Of a DNA stretch of 64,000 bases, positions 10,165 to 19,277 are shown one piece after another. The stretch's first letter is position 1. Every line of letters starts with the position of its first letter. The position numbers and the translations under genes are program-made. The notes beneath the pieces are model-generated. The model did not search any database. It was not told the DNA's origin and worked only from the letters and a program-made list of their open reading frames with translations. Source of the stretch: Marinobacter pelagius (GTDB lineage: Bacteria > Pseudomonadota > Gammaproteobacteria > Pseudomonadales > Oleiphilaceae); the NCBI RefSeq assembly GCF_900114925.1, contig NZ_FOUR01000006.1, positions 186,001 through 250,000 on the forward strand. The letters are read 5' to 3'.

Positions 10165-11148
10165 TCAGTCGATCAGGCCGGCTTCCTTGTAGTACTTGGC
10201 AGCACCCGGGTGCAGCGGCGCACTCAGGGCATCTTGTACCATTTCTTCCTTCTGCAGGTTGGCGAAGGCCGGGTGCAGACGCTTGAAGCTGTCGAAGTTC
10301 TCGAACACAGCCTTCACAACTTCGTACACCACGTCCTCGGGTACATCGGTGGAGGAAACGAAGGTCGCCGCAACACCGAAGGTGGTCACATCCTCGTCGC
10401 TACCCCGATACATGCCACCCGGAATGGTCGCCTTACGATAGTACGGATGATCGGCAATCAGCTTCTCGGTTGAGGCATTGTCGACGTTGACCAGTACGCT
10501 GTCGCAGGAAGTGGTCGCTTCCTTGATGGAACCGGACGGGTGACCAACGGTGTAGAAGAAGGCATCAATGTTGCCGTCACACAGGGCCTGGGACTGCTCG
10601 GCAGCCTTCAGCTCGGCGGCCAGGGAGAACTTGTCCATGGTCCAACCCATTTCTTCCATCAGCACTTCAGCGGTGGCACGCTGACCGGAACCCGGGTTAC
10701 CCACGGAAACCCGCTTGCCTTCGAGATCTTCGAAGTTCTTGATGCCGGAGGCCTTGCTGGCAACTACAGTGAACGGCTCAGGGTGCAGGGAGAAAACCGC
10801 GCGCAGCTTCTCGTTGGCACCATCGTCTTCAAACTGGCTGGTGCCATTGTAGGCATGGTACTGCCAGTCGGACTGGGCCACAGCAAGATCCAGCTCACCC
10901 TGACGGATGGCGTTCAGGTTGTAGACAGAACCGCCGGTACTCTCAACGGAGCAACGAATACCGTGCTCTTTCCGGTCCATGTTGACCAGACGGCAGATTG
11001 CGCCACCGGCGGGATAATAAACACCAGTCACACCGCCGGTACCGATGGTCACGAAACGCTGCTCCTGCGCAGATACCGAAGTGGATGCAGCACCAAGGCT
11101 GACCGCAGCGGCTACAGCAAGAGCGGAAGCTTTGAGTTTCAGTGTCAT
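10165..11148 (-). CDS. TAXI-family TRAP transporter solute-binding protein
   Basis: A 327-residue periplasmic binding protein. The start is ATG at 11146-11148, with AAGGAA about 9 bases upstream; it gives a clear signal peptide ([15 protein letters not shown]..., cleavage near SVSA|QEQ). The mature protein begins [20 protein letters not shown], the hallmark of the TAXI (TRAP-associated extracytoplasmic immunogenic) family, and includes [16 protein letters not shown]. It delivers substrate to the fused permease encoded next. Family members bind glutamate or other small carboxylates, but the ligand here is unknown. Confidence 0.95.
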   Translation of the reverse strand: MTLKLKASALAVAAAVSLGAASTSVSAQEQRFVTIGTGGVTGVYYPAGGAICRLVNMDRKEHGIRCSVESTGGSVYNLNAIRQGELDLAVAQSDWQYHAYNGTSQFEDDGANEKLRAVFSLHPEPFTVVASKASGIKNFEDLEGKRVSVGNPGSGQRATAEVLMEEMGWTMDKFSLAAELKAAEQSQALCDGNIDAFFYTVGHPSGSIKEATTSCDSVLVNVDNASTEKLIADHPYYRKATIPGGMYRGSDEDVTTFGVAATFVSSTDVPEDVVYEVVKAVFENFDSFKRLHPAFANLQKEEMVQDALSAPLHPGAAKYYKEAGLID

Positions 11149-11290
11149 GTGAATCGTTCCTTTTCTGCTCGTTGTAATTAAAGAATGCCCGTCTCTCATA
11201 CGGACATATTTCGCGTCCGCCTTAGAACATAGACCACTTTATGGCATAAATAAAGTCAGAGTTAGCTCTCTAAACAGTTGACCCAACAAC

Positions 11291-11317
11291 AAAAAAGCCC
11301 GCAGTGCGGGCTTTTTT
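11291..11317 (-). terminator. Bidirectional intrinsic terminator
   Basis: A 12-bp perfect stem (AAAAAAGCCCGC / GCGGGCTTTTTT) with a 3-base loop lies 18 bases after the stop of the RND-like gene. On the minus strand it ends in a T run, so it should stop the RND operon before the TRAP promoter. Confidence 0.9.
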
Positions 11318-11334
11318 GATCGTGGGTGGCAAGC

Positions 11335-13719
11335 TTATTTCGCTGTCCTCGCCTTTTCAAGCATGCGCTCCGGGCGAAGCAGGAAGCGGGCCAGTGCCGG
11401 CAGCAGCCAGATGGCGCCGATCATGTTCCAGAGGAACATGAAGAACAGCAGGAAGCCCATATCGGCCTGGAACTTGATAGGCGAGAAGATCCAGGTCACC
11501 ACGCCGATACCCAGGGTCACGCCGGTAAAGACAACAGCCTTGCCGGTGGAGCGCAGGGTTTCGAAATACGCGTCCTGCAGGGTCTTACCTTCAAGCAGGT
11601 ACTTTTCAAGCTTGCTGTAGATGTAGATGCCATAGTCCACACCGATACCCACACCAAGCGCGATGACCGGCAGGGTCGCCACCTTGATACCGATACCCGA
11701 GACCGCCATGATCGCCTCACACAGAATCGAGGTCAGGCCCAGCGGAATCACGATACACAGTACCGCGCGGATGGAGCGGAATGTGAGGAAGCACAGCAGA
11801 CTCACCACGCCGTAGACGAAGATCAGCATCATGTCCTTGGCTTTGGAAATAACCTCGTTGGTGGCCGCTTCAACACCAGCGTTACCAGCAGCCAGCAGGA
11901 ACGTATGCTCCTCGTTGCTGTTTTCCCGGGCGAACTCTTCAACTACCTCGACTGCAGTTTGCAGGGTTTCAGCCTTGTGATCTTCCAGGAACACCAGCAG
12001 CGGTGTCAGGCTGCAATCGGTGTTGATCAGCCCGGAAGGCGCATTGCGGATAGAGGCATTTATGATCGTCTGGTTGCGGGAAATGGCATACCAGTTCCAG
12101 TTACCTTCGTTCAGCGCCTTGGTGACGATTTTGGAGACATCCGCCAGCGATGCCGTGGACTGCACGCCCGGCGTGTTCGCCAATTCCCACTGCAGCGAGT
12201 CCATGGCCCGCAGTACGCTGTACTGGGTGCACTGCTCCACCGGCGTCTTCACCATCACCACCATGACATCGGCACTGGTGGAGTAGTTGTCGATAATGTA
12301 GGCGTTATCCTGGTTGTAGCGGGAGTCCTTGCGCAGCTCCGGTGCACCCTGATCCAGGTCACCTACCTTCAGGTCCTGCTTGTAGTAGAGGCCAAGACCG
12401 AGGCCGATCACCGCAATCAGCAAGGAGATGGGCGCGACACTCGGATGGGAGAAGTTGGACAGGAGTCGCCATTTGCGATCCTGCTTCTCACCGTGGTTCT
12501 GCACATGACGCACACCACCCTTGGAGATGCCGATGTAGGACATGATCAGTACATGCAGCACCAGGTTGGTGATGATCACGAAAGCGACACCGATACCGGC
12601 GGCAACCGCCAGATCACGGATGACATCGATCTCGATGAAGAACAGGGTCAGGAAGCCGAAGGCATCGGAGATCAACGCCAGCATGCCCGGAATATAGAGG
12701 GCCCGGAATGCAAGACGGGCGGCGGTGATGGCATCGAAGCCCTTGGCCGCTTCCACCGCCATGGCGTTGACGATCTGCACGCCATGACTGATACCGATGG
12801 CAAACACCAGGAAAGGCACCAGAACCGAGTACGGGTCCAGGCCATAGCCCAGCAGACGCAGGGTACCCAGCTGCCAGAACACGGCGATAATAGAGGTGAA
12901 CACCGGTACCAGGGTTCCGGAAACACTGCGGGAATACCAGAACAGCAGCAGCGTGGTCAGGACAATGGTGATACCCGCAAACCAGGCGATGGAGCCGATA
13001 CCCTCGATCAGGTCCCCCACCTTCTTGGCAAAGCCGACAATGTGAATGTCGATATTGGGGTTCTGGGCTTCGTATTTCTCCCGGATCTTTTCTTCCAACT
13101 GACGGGAAAAGGTGCCGTAATCCAGCGGCTCACCGGTCTCCGGATCGGTCTCGTACAGCGGTGCGTAGACAATGGTCGATTTGAAGTTATCGGAGATCAG
13201 CCGGCCGACTTCGTTGGAACGAAGCACGTTCTGACGCAACTGTTCCAGACTTTCCCGGGAACCATCATAGTCATCCGGAATAACCGTACCGCCCTGGAAG
13301 CCCTGCTCGGTTACTTCCACCCAGCGCACGTTGGAGGTCCACAGGGACTTCAGGCCTGAGCGGTCAACACCGTTGAGATAGAACACCTCATCGGTAATCT
13401 GCTTCAGAGTCTCCATGTACTCTGGAGAGAAGATATCGCCGTCCTTGGATTCCACGGCGATCCGCACAAAGTTACCCAGGTTTTCCAGGTCGTCCCTGTG
13501 CTCGAGCATGTTGACGATGTACGGATGCTCCAGCGGAATCATCCGCTCGAAACTGGCATCCGGCTGGATCTTGGCCGCGTTGTAGCCGAGGAACAGGGTC
13601 AGGATGGTCAGCAGAACCAGGATGATCGCCCGATTGTTGAAAATCAGACGCTCCAGGAACGGTTCCGCCTTTGGCGTGGTCAGGTAATGTTCGCCCTTGT
13701 CATGCTTCGGGTTGGACAT
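11335..13719 (-). CDS. RND-superfamily (MMPL/SSD-type) membrane transporter
   Basis: A 794-residue inner-membrane protein with the RND two-fold plan: an N-terminal helix (about 30-50), a large periplasmic loop, a helix cluster (about 245-420), a second periplasmic loop and a second cluster (about 640-780). Motifs such as VFAIGISHGVQIVNAMAVEA and LGVGIGVDYGIYIYSKLEKYL mark the TM4-type segments of the MMPL/sterol-sensing branch. No MFP or TolC partner is adjacent. It is the third gene after a DUF1329 protein and a YCF48-like propeller, a recurring trio in Pseudomonas and Marinobacter relatives. This suggests export of a hydrophobic molecule or lipid to the outer membrane; the substrate is unknown. 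Confidence 0.88.
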   Translation of the reverse strand: MSNPKHDKGEHYLTTPKAEPFLERLIFNNRAIILVLLTILTLFLGYNAAKIQPDASFERMIPLEHPYIVNMLEHRDDLENLGNFVRIAVESKDGDIFSPEYMETLKQITDEVFYLNGVDRSGLKSLWTSNVRWVEVTEQGFQGGTVIPDDYDGSRESLEQLRQNVLRSNEVGRLISDNFKSTIVYAPLYETDPETGEPLDYGTFSRQLEEKIREKYEAQNPNIDIHIVGFAKKVGDLIEGIGSIAWFAGITIVLTTLLLFWYSRSVSGTLVPVFTSIIAVFWQLGTLRLLGYGLDPYSVLVPFLVFAIGISHGVQIVNAMAVEAAKGFDAITAARLAFRALYIPGMLALISDAFGFLTLFFIEIDVIRDLAVAAGIGVAFVIITNLVLHVLIMSYIGISKGGVRHVQNHGEKQDRKWRLLSNFSHPSVAPISLLIAVIGLGLGLYYKQDLKVGDLDQGAPELRKDSRYNQDNAYIIDNYSTSADVMVVMVKTPVEQCTQYSVLRAMDSLQWELANTPGVQSTASLADVSKIVTKALNEGNWNWYAISRNQTIINASIRNAPSGLINTDCSLTPLLVFLEDHKAETLQTAVEVVEEFARENSNEEHTFLLAAGNAGVEAATNEVISKAKDMMLIFVYGVVSLLCFLTFRSIRAVLCIVIPLGLTSILCEAIMAVSGIGIKVATLPVIALGVGIGVDYGIYIYSKLEKYLLEGKTLQDAYFETLRSTGKAVVFTGVTLGIGVVTWIFSPIKFQADMGFLLFFMFLWNMIGAIWLLPALARFLLRPERMLEKARTAK

Positions 13720-13765
13720 TCAAAAGCCCCTCTATTATCGGTTCTGTTGTTGCCACATCAGGGCG

Positions 13766-14911
13766 TTATTGAAGGTTCTTGCCTTGGGGATCGGCGTGCT
13801 TGACGCCACCCTCGCCTACCAGGAGCAGATTGGTGTCCGAAACCGGCACCACACCCATTACCCCTTGACGGTCATCACGCAGGTATTCGCGGAAGGTATC
13901 CCCTCCGTTACCACTGGTGAGCACAGCCCCACCATTACCAACCAGGATGATCCGGTCACCCTCGGCGGCGCCGTCATTGAGGGTTGCCGTGGAACCGGTA
14001 TTGACCACTGACCAGGACTTGCCGAGATCCGCGGAATACATCAGGGTGCCACGAAGGCCGAAAGCCAGGGCTTCGTTGACGCGGCCCGTGCCGATCACGC
14101 CGAACAATGAGCCCGGGTAAGGGCTCTCTCGGCGCTCCCAGGTTTCGCCGCCATCGATGGAAACGTGGATCTGGCCCGCTTCACCGACAATAAACAGGGC
14201 TCCGCCGGCGATGCTGGAGATGGCATTCAGGTGAAAACCCTGGGGGTTGTCCAGCTTCGGTGACCAGTCCTGCCAGCTTTCCCCACCGTCAGTGGTGCGG
14301 TAGATCATACCGTAGGCACCGACTACAAAGCCGTGACTGTCATTCTCGAACCAGACATCCAGGAACGGGTTTACCGGACCGATATCCAGGTCCGCCTGCA
14401 TGTTTTCCAGGCGGAAGAACAGATCATCCAGCGCCCACTCGAGGTCTTCTTTCTCTTCTTCAGGTGCCTGCTCGACGCGCTCTTCCATTTTGGCGATGGC
14501 ATCTTCCTGGCTGGCGATAGCCAGCTCTGCTGCCCGGATGCCGTCCAACTGGAGCTCCCAGTTCGCGCCGGAATCACTCGAATGCAACACCGCGCCACTG
14601 TGGCCCACGGCCCAGCCGTGGCTTTCAGTACCAAAATCCACGCCAGTGAGGGTTACGGACACCGGCACCTCGGCCTGGGTCCAGCTTTGCCCTTCGTCAT
14701 CGGAGTAGATGATGTGCCCGCGCTCGCCCGCCGTGACAATTCGGTCGCCGGCAACGGCAACGTCGTTCAGCAGGCTTTGTGGAGCGAGTTCCGTGGGACG
14801 GGCCGGTGTTTCAAGCAAATCCCCCACTGCCAATACAGCCGGAGATGCACAGGCCATGGAAAGCCCAAGGCAGGTTGCACCCAGGGTTTTACGCATCAAG
14901 CTTGTAGCCAT
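13766..14911 (-). CDS. YCF48-like beta-propeller protein, exported
   Basis: A 381-residue protein with a signal peptide (cleavage probably after PAVLA, about residue 28). It contains at least six repeats of the BNR/YCF48 type, seen as IYSDDEGQSWTQ, LHSSDSGANWELQ, YRTTDGGESWQDW, VSIDGGETWERR, MYSADLGKSWSVV and LTSGNGGDTFREY. The D-x-G-x-(S/T)-W turns recur about every 40-45 residues except for an acidic coiled insert (about 125-160). It should be a periplasmic seven-bladed or similar propeller. In plants and cyanobacteria YCF48 is a photosystem assembly factor, but here the likely role is scaffolding for the neighbouring DUF1329/RND envelope system. Confidence 0.88.
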   Translation of the reverse strand: MATSLMRKTLGATCLGLSMACASPAVLAVGDLLETPARPTELAPQSLLNDVAVAGDRIVTAGERGHIIYSDDEGQSWTQAEVPVSVTLTGVDFGTESHGWAVGHSGAVLHSSDSGANWELQLDGIRAAELAIASQEDAIAKMEERVEQAPEEEKEDLEWALDDLFFRLENMQADLDIGPVNPFLDVWFENDSHGFVVGAYGMIYRTTDGGESWQDWSPKLDNPQGFHLNAISSIAGGALFIVGEAGQIHVSIDGGETWERRESPYPGSLFGVIGTGRVNEALAFGLRGTLMYSADLGKSWSVVNTGSTATLNDGAAEGDRIILVGNGGAVLTSGNGGDTFREYLRDDRQGVMGVVPVSDTNLLLVGEGGVKHADPQGKNLQ

Positions 14912-14976
14912 TCGGTTTGCCTATCGGTTGTTTTTACTGTGTGTCTCTGTCCGGTAAAGCCGGTTCTAACTGTAAA

Positions 14977-15006
14977 CATACCGGCAGCCTCTCGACTGCC
15001 GGTATG
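14977..15006 (-). promoter_or_regulatory. Strong intercistronic hairpin, DUF1329 to YCF48 gene
   Basis: An 11-bp perfect stem (CATACCGGCAG / CTGCCGGTATG) with an 8-base loop lies in the 137-base gap between the two genes. On the minus strand only TTTACAG follows, so it is not a convincing terminator. It may protect the upstream DUF1329 message or reduce readthrough. Confidence 0.6.
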
Positions 15007-15048
15007 TTGAATGCCAATCCCTTTGGGCGGGGTTGCGATCCTCGCGCC

Positions 15049-16437
15049 TCAGCGAACACTCCTGCGGCGCAGCGAGGCCGGTGAGAAGTAGCGCCTGTTG
15101 GGAATCTTGTCAGTGAACACCCGGGTATTGGGCTCTTCGGTATCGAGTCCGAGAACGTGATAACGGCGGGCCTGAAGATCATGATAGACGTCCAGCACCG
15201 TCCACACACCGGGTAATTCATAATAATTCTTCGGCAGGCCCATGGTGACGCGCCACAACTCGCCGCGACCGTCGTACTGGTCAAGCAGCACAGTGTTCCA
15301 GCTGTCCTCATCGACATAGAAACGGCGCTTGCCATAGATATGGCGCTCACCCTGCTTCAGGGTCGCCTCGACCACGTGCACCCGATGCAGCTCCCAGCGG
15401 GTCAGATCGGGATTGATGTGGGAGATACCGAGGATGTCGTCATAGGACAGGCCTTTCTCCCCGATAAGGTAGTTGTTGTAGGGAATGTAGATCTCCCGCT
15501 TGCCCAGGTAAGTCCAGTTATAGCGGTCCAGGGCACCGTTGAAGATGTCGGTGTCGTCCGCGGTACGGAGGTTATCGGAAGCCGCGATCGGGGAATCGTA
15601 ACCCAGGTTCGGAGCACGACGGACCCGGCGCTGGCCCGCGTTATAACCCCAACCATTACGGGGGTTGATGATCTGGTTCATGGTTTCATGAATCAGGATC
15701 GCACCACCGGCCAGACGGGGCGGAGACTGGGTAAATGACAGATAGTAGAAGATGACGTTGTCGAGGGTACTCTCGTCACCTTCCGGGTTGTAATAGTTGA
15801 AAAAGGCTTCCTGCTGGGATGTCACCAGCGAGTAGTCGCCATCCTGCTGGACTGCCACCTCACTGGAGCGGCGGGTTACATAAATGCCACGCCAGCGGGT
15901 CAGATGGTTCCAGATGACCTGCCAGGCCTTCTCTTCATCATTGCCGTGCAGAATCGGGAAGGGGTAACCACCGTAGGCACCCTCGATACCGGCGCCCTCG
16001 CCCACGATGTCGGCACTTGTGGCGTTATCCCGGGTGTTCTCGGCAACCCAGTCCGGCACGGCATGGGTGCGTCGGCTCTGGTACACGGGAATCTGGAAGG
16101 TCGTGGGATAGGTATCGAACATGGCCCTGACGCCGTCGGTCAGGTATTCGTTGTACTGATCCATGTTCTGGGCCGTGATCGTAAACAGCACCTCGTCATC
16201 CGGGAACGGGTTGATATGGTGCTGACCACTCTCCCGGTAACCGGCCGGGGGTTCGGTCAGCCCACCGTCCCACGCGGGGATGGTTCCGGCAGCGTTGCCG
16301 GCTTTCGGAGAGCCAAATGGAGTCAGTTCGGTGCCAAGACGGGCGGCCTCACTCTGGGAGACAGCAGCGTAGGCAGGTACAGCCGAGACAGACAGGGCCA
16401 ACAGGCCGCTCAACAGCGTGTTTTTGTTATACATCAT
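15049..16437 (-). CDS. DUF1329 family exported protein
   Basis: A 462-residue protein of the DUF1329 family with a signal peptide (starts MMYNKNTLLSGLLALSVSAV, cleavage near AYA|AVSQ). Typical family features are visible: an early LGTELTPFGSPKAGN segment, AIPAWDGG-like TIPAWDGGLTEPP, and GWGYNAGQRRVRRAPNLGYD in the middle. DUF1329 proteins are thought to have a LolA/LolB-like lipid-binding fold, and usually travel with a DUF1302 beta-barrel gene; no DUF1302 gene is present here. It is first in the trio with the YCF48-like and RND proteins, consistent with carrying a hydrophobic cargo across the periplasm. Confidence 0.92.
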   Translation of the reverse strand: MMYNKNTLLSGLLALSVSAVPAYAAVSQSEAARLGTELTPFGSPKAGNAAGTIPAWDGGLTEPPAGYRESGQHHINPFPDDEVLFTITAQNMDQYNEYLTDGVRAMFDTYPTTFQIPVYQSRRTHAVPDWVAENTRDNATSADIVGEGAGIEGAYGGYPFPILHGNDEEKAWQVIWNHLTRWRGIYVTRRSSEVAVQQDGDYSLVTSQQEAFFNYYNPEGDESTLDNVIFYYLSFTQSPPRLAGGAILIHETMNQIINPRNGWGYNAGQRRVRRAPNLGYDSPIAASDNLRTADDTDIFNGALDRYNWTYLGKREIYIPYNNYLIGEKGLSYDDILGISHINPDLTRWELHRVHVVEATLKQGERHIYGKRRFYVDEDSWNTVLLDQYDGRGELWRVTMGLPKNYYELPGVWTVLDVYHDLQARRYHVLGLDTEEPNTRVFTDKIPNRRYFSPASLRRRSVR

Positions 16438-16566
16438 GGTCTAACCTTAAATCCGTCTGGAAGCCTCTTGAGGGGCTTTTTTGTTGTGGTCCCATGGAGC
16501 TTGAGACTTTCAATTAGACTAACGGATCGGGCAACATTGTCTATCGACCGAAAGTGCGATTTTGTA

Positions 16567-16602
16567 TCCGGCTGTGGCAGCGGCTCTGTTGCCACAGCCG
16601 GA
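16567..16602 (-). terminator. Hairpin downstream of pepN
   Basis: A 13-bp perfect stem (TCCGGCTGTGGCA / TGCCACAGCCGGA) with a 10-base loop starts 11 bases after the pepN stop. The minus-strand tail TACAAAATC has no T run, so it is a processed 3' end or weak terminator. The remaining 129 bases to the DUF1329 start probably hold its promoter. Confidence 0.55.
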
Positions 16603-16612
16603 CACCGGCGGC

Positions 16613-19255
16613 TCAGCCAGCCAGGCTCTTGTGAACCACCTCGTAGACATCCCGGGACAAACCGTCCTTGTCACGGATCCGCTCCAGCGCTGCCTTCATC
16701 TGCTCACTGTACTCCGGGGCAAACTTCCGCCAACGGGTCAGGGGCGTGACCAGACGGGCGGCAATCTGCGGGTTGCTGTCATCCAGGCGGCACACCTGCT
16801 CGGCCAGGAAGTCATAGCCCGAGCCATCCGGGTTGTGGAAGGCCGACAGGTTCTGCCCGGCAAAGGCACCCACCACGGAACGCACCTTGTTGGGGTTCTT
16901 CCAATCGAACGCCGGGTGCTCCAGCAGGGCATGAATCTGGGGCAACTGGCCGGCACGATCGCTGGCAGCCTGGACCGAGAACCACTGTTCTATTACCTGC
17001 GGGTCCTCCCGGAATTGCTGGTAGAACTCTTCCAGCGCCAGGTTGCGGTCTTCCTCGTAGTCGGAGTTCACCAGGGCCCGAAGTGCGCCCATCCGGTCCG
17101 TCATGTTATCGGCAGAACGGAACTGGCGAACGGCCAGCTCACGCCCTTCCTCGTCATTGATCACCAGGAGCCATGCCAGGGCGGTATTGCGCAGGCTGCG
17201 ACGGGCAATCGCCTCGGGGGTAATCTCGTAGTCACCGGACTCGAGGTTGCGCCGGTAACAGGCAACCAGCTCATCCCGCAGGGAGATGGCCAGGTGCTTG
17301 AGCACCCGTTCCCGGGCACGGTGGATGGCAGGAGCATCGGCATTGTCCGCCAGCTCGATCAGGTAGGCCTCGGAGGGCAGCTGCAGCATCTTGGCCACCA
17401 GCGCCTGGTCCAGGGAGGAGTCGCAGATCAGGTGGCGATAGGAAGTGACCAGTCGCGGCTCGACGGCAGCATCTTTGGGCGCACCCACCAGGGACTGGAT
17501 CACATCCACCGCCAGTCTCTGGCCGGCATCCCAACGGTTGAAACCGTCCGGGTCGTGGCTCATCAAAAACAGCAACTGCTCACGGGACCACGGGTAATTC
17601 ACCCGCACCGGCGCGGAGAAATGACGCAGGAGTGAGGGCACAGGGCGCTCACCGATGCCGTGAAACTCAAAGGTATGACTCGCTTCAGTCAGCTCCAGAA
17701 CCCGTTCAGCCGGTGCGTTTTCCTCGCCCGCCTCTAGCTTGAGCGGCAGGGGCTCACCCCGACTGCCCAGCAGACCCAGGGCAAACGGAATGTGTTGCGG
17801 TTTCTTGTTGCTCTGGCCCGGGGTATCCGGGATGTGCTGCGCAATGTTCAGGCGATATACGCCCTGCTCTGCATCAAACTCATCGGAGACATTGAGCACC
17901 GGCGTGCCCGCCTGCTCATACCAGAGACGGAACTGGGTCAGGTCACGCCCTGAGGCATCTTCCATGGCACGGACAAAATCATCGGTGGTCACCGCCTGAC
18001 CGTCGTGACGCTCGAAGTAAAGGTCGGAGCCCTTACGGAACATCTCCGGCCCCAGCAGGTTATGAATCATGCGCACCACTTCGGCACCCTTTTCGTAGAT
18101 GGTCAGGGTGTAGAAGTTGGAGATTTCCATGTACGAAGCCGGCCGCACCGGGTGGGCCATGGGGCCGGCATCTTCGGCAAACTGCGCCGTGCGCAGCAGG
18201 GTCACGTCCTCGATGCGCTTGACCGTTGGCGATCCCATGTCGGCGGAGAACTGGGAATCCCGGAACACGGTGAAGCCTTCCTTCAGGCTCAGCTGGAACC
18301 AGTCACGACAGGTGACCCGGTTGCCGGACCAGTTGTGGAAGTACTCGTGGGCGACGATCGCCTCGATACGCTGGAACGCGGCGTCCGTGGCGGTATCCTG
18401 ACTGGCCAGGACACAGGACGAGTTGAAGATATTCAGGCCCTTGTTCTCCATGGCCCCCATGTTGAAATCGTCGACGGCCACGATCATGAAGATATCCAGG
18501 TCGTATTCCCGACCATAGACTTCCTCATCCCAGCTCATGGACCGTTTCAGGGAGTCCATGGCGTGGTCGCATTTCTCCGCATTCCGCGGCTCCACGTACA
18601 TGCGCAGGTCGATGTCGCGACCGGAACAGGTCCGGAAGGTGTCCCGTTTTTCCACCAGATCGCCGGCCACCAGGGCAAACAGGTAACAGGGTTTCGGGAA
18701 CGGGTCTTCCCAGGTGACAAAATGACGGCCGCCCTCGAGCTCGCCCCGGTCAACGTCGTTGCCGTTGGACAGCAGCACCGGATAGGAAGCTTTGTCCGCC
18801 TCGATACGGGTGCGGAAACGGGCCATGACATCCGGGCGGTCCGGGAAGAAGGTAATGCAGCGGAAGCCCTCAGCCTCACACTGGGTACAGAACATACCGG
18901 AGGATTTGTACAGACCTTCGAGGCGGGTGTTGTTCTGGGGCTCGATCCAGGTTACCACCGAGAGCTCGAACTGCTCGGGCACCGAGGCAATGACCAGCTG
19001 ATCACCCCGGTCCTCGTAATCAGCCGCCGACAACTCGGCGCCATCGAGGGCGACGGATTCCAGCCTGAGGCTGTCACCATCCAGCTCCAGCGGTGCGCTG
19101 GCTGCCCTGGAATCGGGATTCCGGCGCACCGACAGCGTGCTGTGGACACGGGCGCCTTCCTCGAAAAGCTCAAACCTCAGATCCACATGGTCAACCAGAT
19201 ACGCCGGTACTTGGTATTCGCTCAGGTAAATGGTTTGTGGCTGGTTGCTACGCAT
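16613..19255 (-). CDS. pepN: Aminopeptidase N (M1 zinc metallopeptidase)
   Basis: An 880-residue M1-family aminopeptidase that removes N-terminal residues from peptides in the cytoplasm. The exopeptidase motif GAMEN is at 267-271 and the zinc site HEYFH...E uses H303, H307 and E326 with E304 as catalytic base. The C-terminal half is the helical Ig-like and alpha-solenoid part seen in E. coli PepN (870 residues). A GTG four codons upstream is possible, but ATG at 19253-19255 has GGAG 6 bases ahead of it and is preferred. It follows the DUF2797 gene by 22 bases and is likely cotranscribed with it. Confidence 0.97.
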   Translation of the reverse strand: MRSNQPQTIYLSEYQVPAYLVDHVDLRFELFEEGARVHSTLSVRRNPDSRAASAPLELDGDSLRLESVALDGAELSAADYEDRGDQLVIASVPEQFELSVVTWIEPQNNTRLEGLYKSSGMFCTQCEAEGFRCITFFPDRPDVMARFRTRIEADKASYPVLLSNGNDVDRGELEGGRHFVTWEDPFPKPCYLFALVAGDLVEKRDTFRTCSGRDIDLRMYVEPRNAEKCDHAMDSLKRSMSWDEEVYGREYDLDIFMIVAVDDFNMGAMENKGLNIFNSSCVLASQDTATDAAFQRIEAIVAHEYFHNWSGNRVTCRDWFQLSLKEGFTVFRDSQFSADMGSPTVKRIEDVTLLRTAQFAEDAGPMAHPVRPASYMEISNFYTLTIYEKGAEVVRMIHNLLGPEMFRKGSDLYFERHDGQAVTTDDFVRAMEDASGRDLTQFRLWYEQAGTPVLNVSDEFDAEQGVYRLNIAQHIPDTPGQSNKKPQHIPFALGLLGSRGEPLPLKLEAGEENAPAERVLELTEASHTFEFHGIGERPVPSLLRHFSAPVRVNYPWSREQLLFLMSHDPDGFNRWDAGQRLAVDVIQSLVGAPKDAAVEPRLVTSYRHLICDSSLDQALVAKMLQLPSEAYLIELADNADAPAIHRARERVLKHLAISLRDELVACYRRNLESGDYEITPEAIARRSLRNTALAWLLVINDEEGRELAVRQFRSADNMTDRMGALRALVNSDYEEDRNLALEEFYQQFREDPQVIEQWFSVQAASDRAGQLPQIHALLEHPAFDWKNPNKVRSVVGAFAGQNLSAFHNPDGSGYDFLAEQVCRLDDSNPQIAARLVTPLTRWRKFAPEYSEQMKAALERIRDKDGLSRDVYEVVHKSLAG

Positions 19256-19277
19256 TACATTCTCCACGGAGTTCTAT

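Noticed and set aside
11326..13359. 677-residue plus-strand frame across the RND gene
   Set aside because: Antisense shadow with repetitive H/Q/D-rich text; the minus-strand RND protein is clearly real.
16461..16486. AAGCCTC-TTGA-GGGGCTTTTTT hairpin on the plus strand looks like a terminator
   Set aside because: No plus-strand gene or promoter precedes it. On the minus strand it lies in the DUF1329 leader with its A-rich side first, so it is not a terminator for any visible gene.
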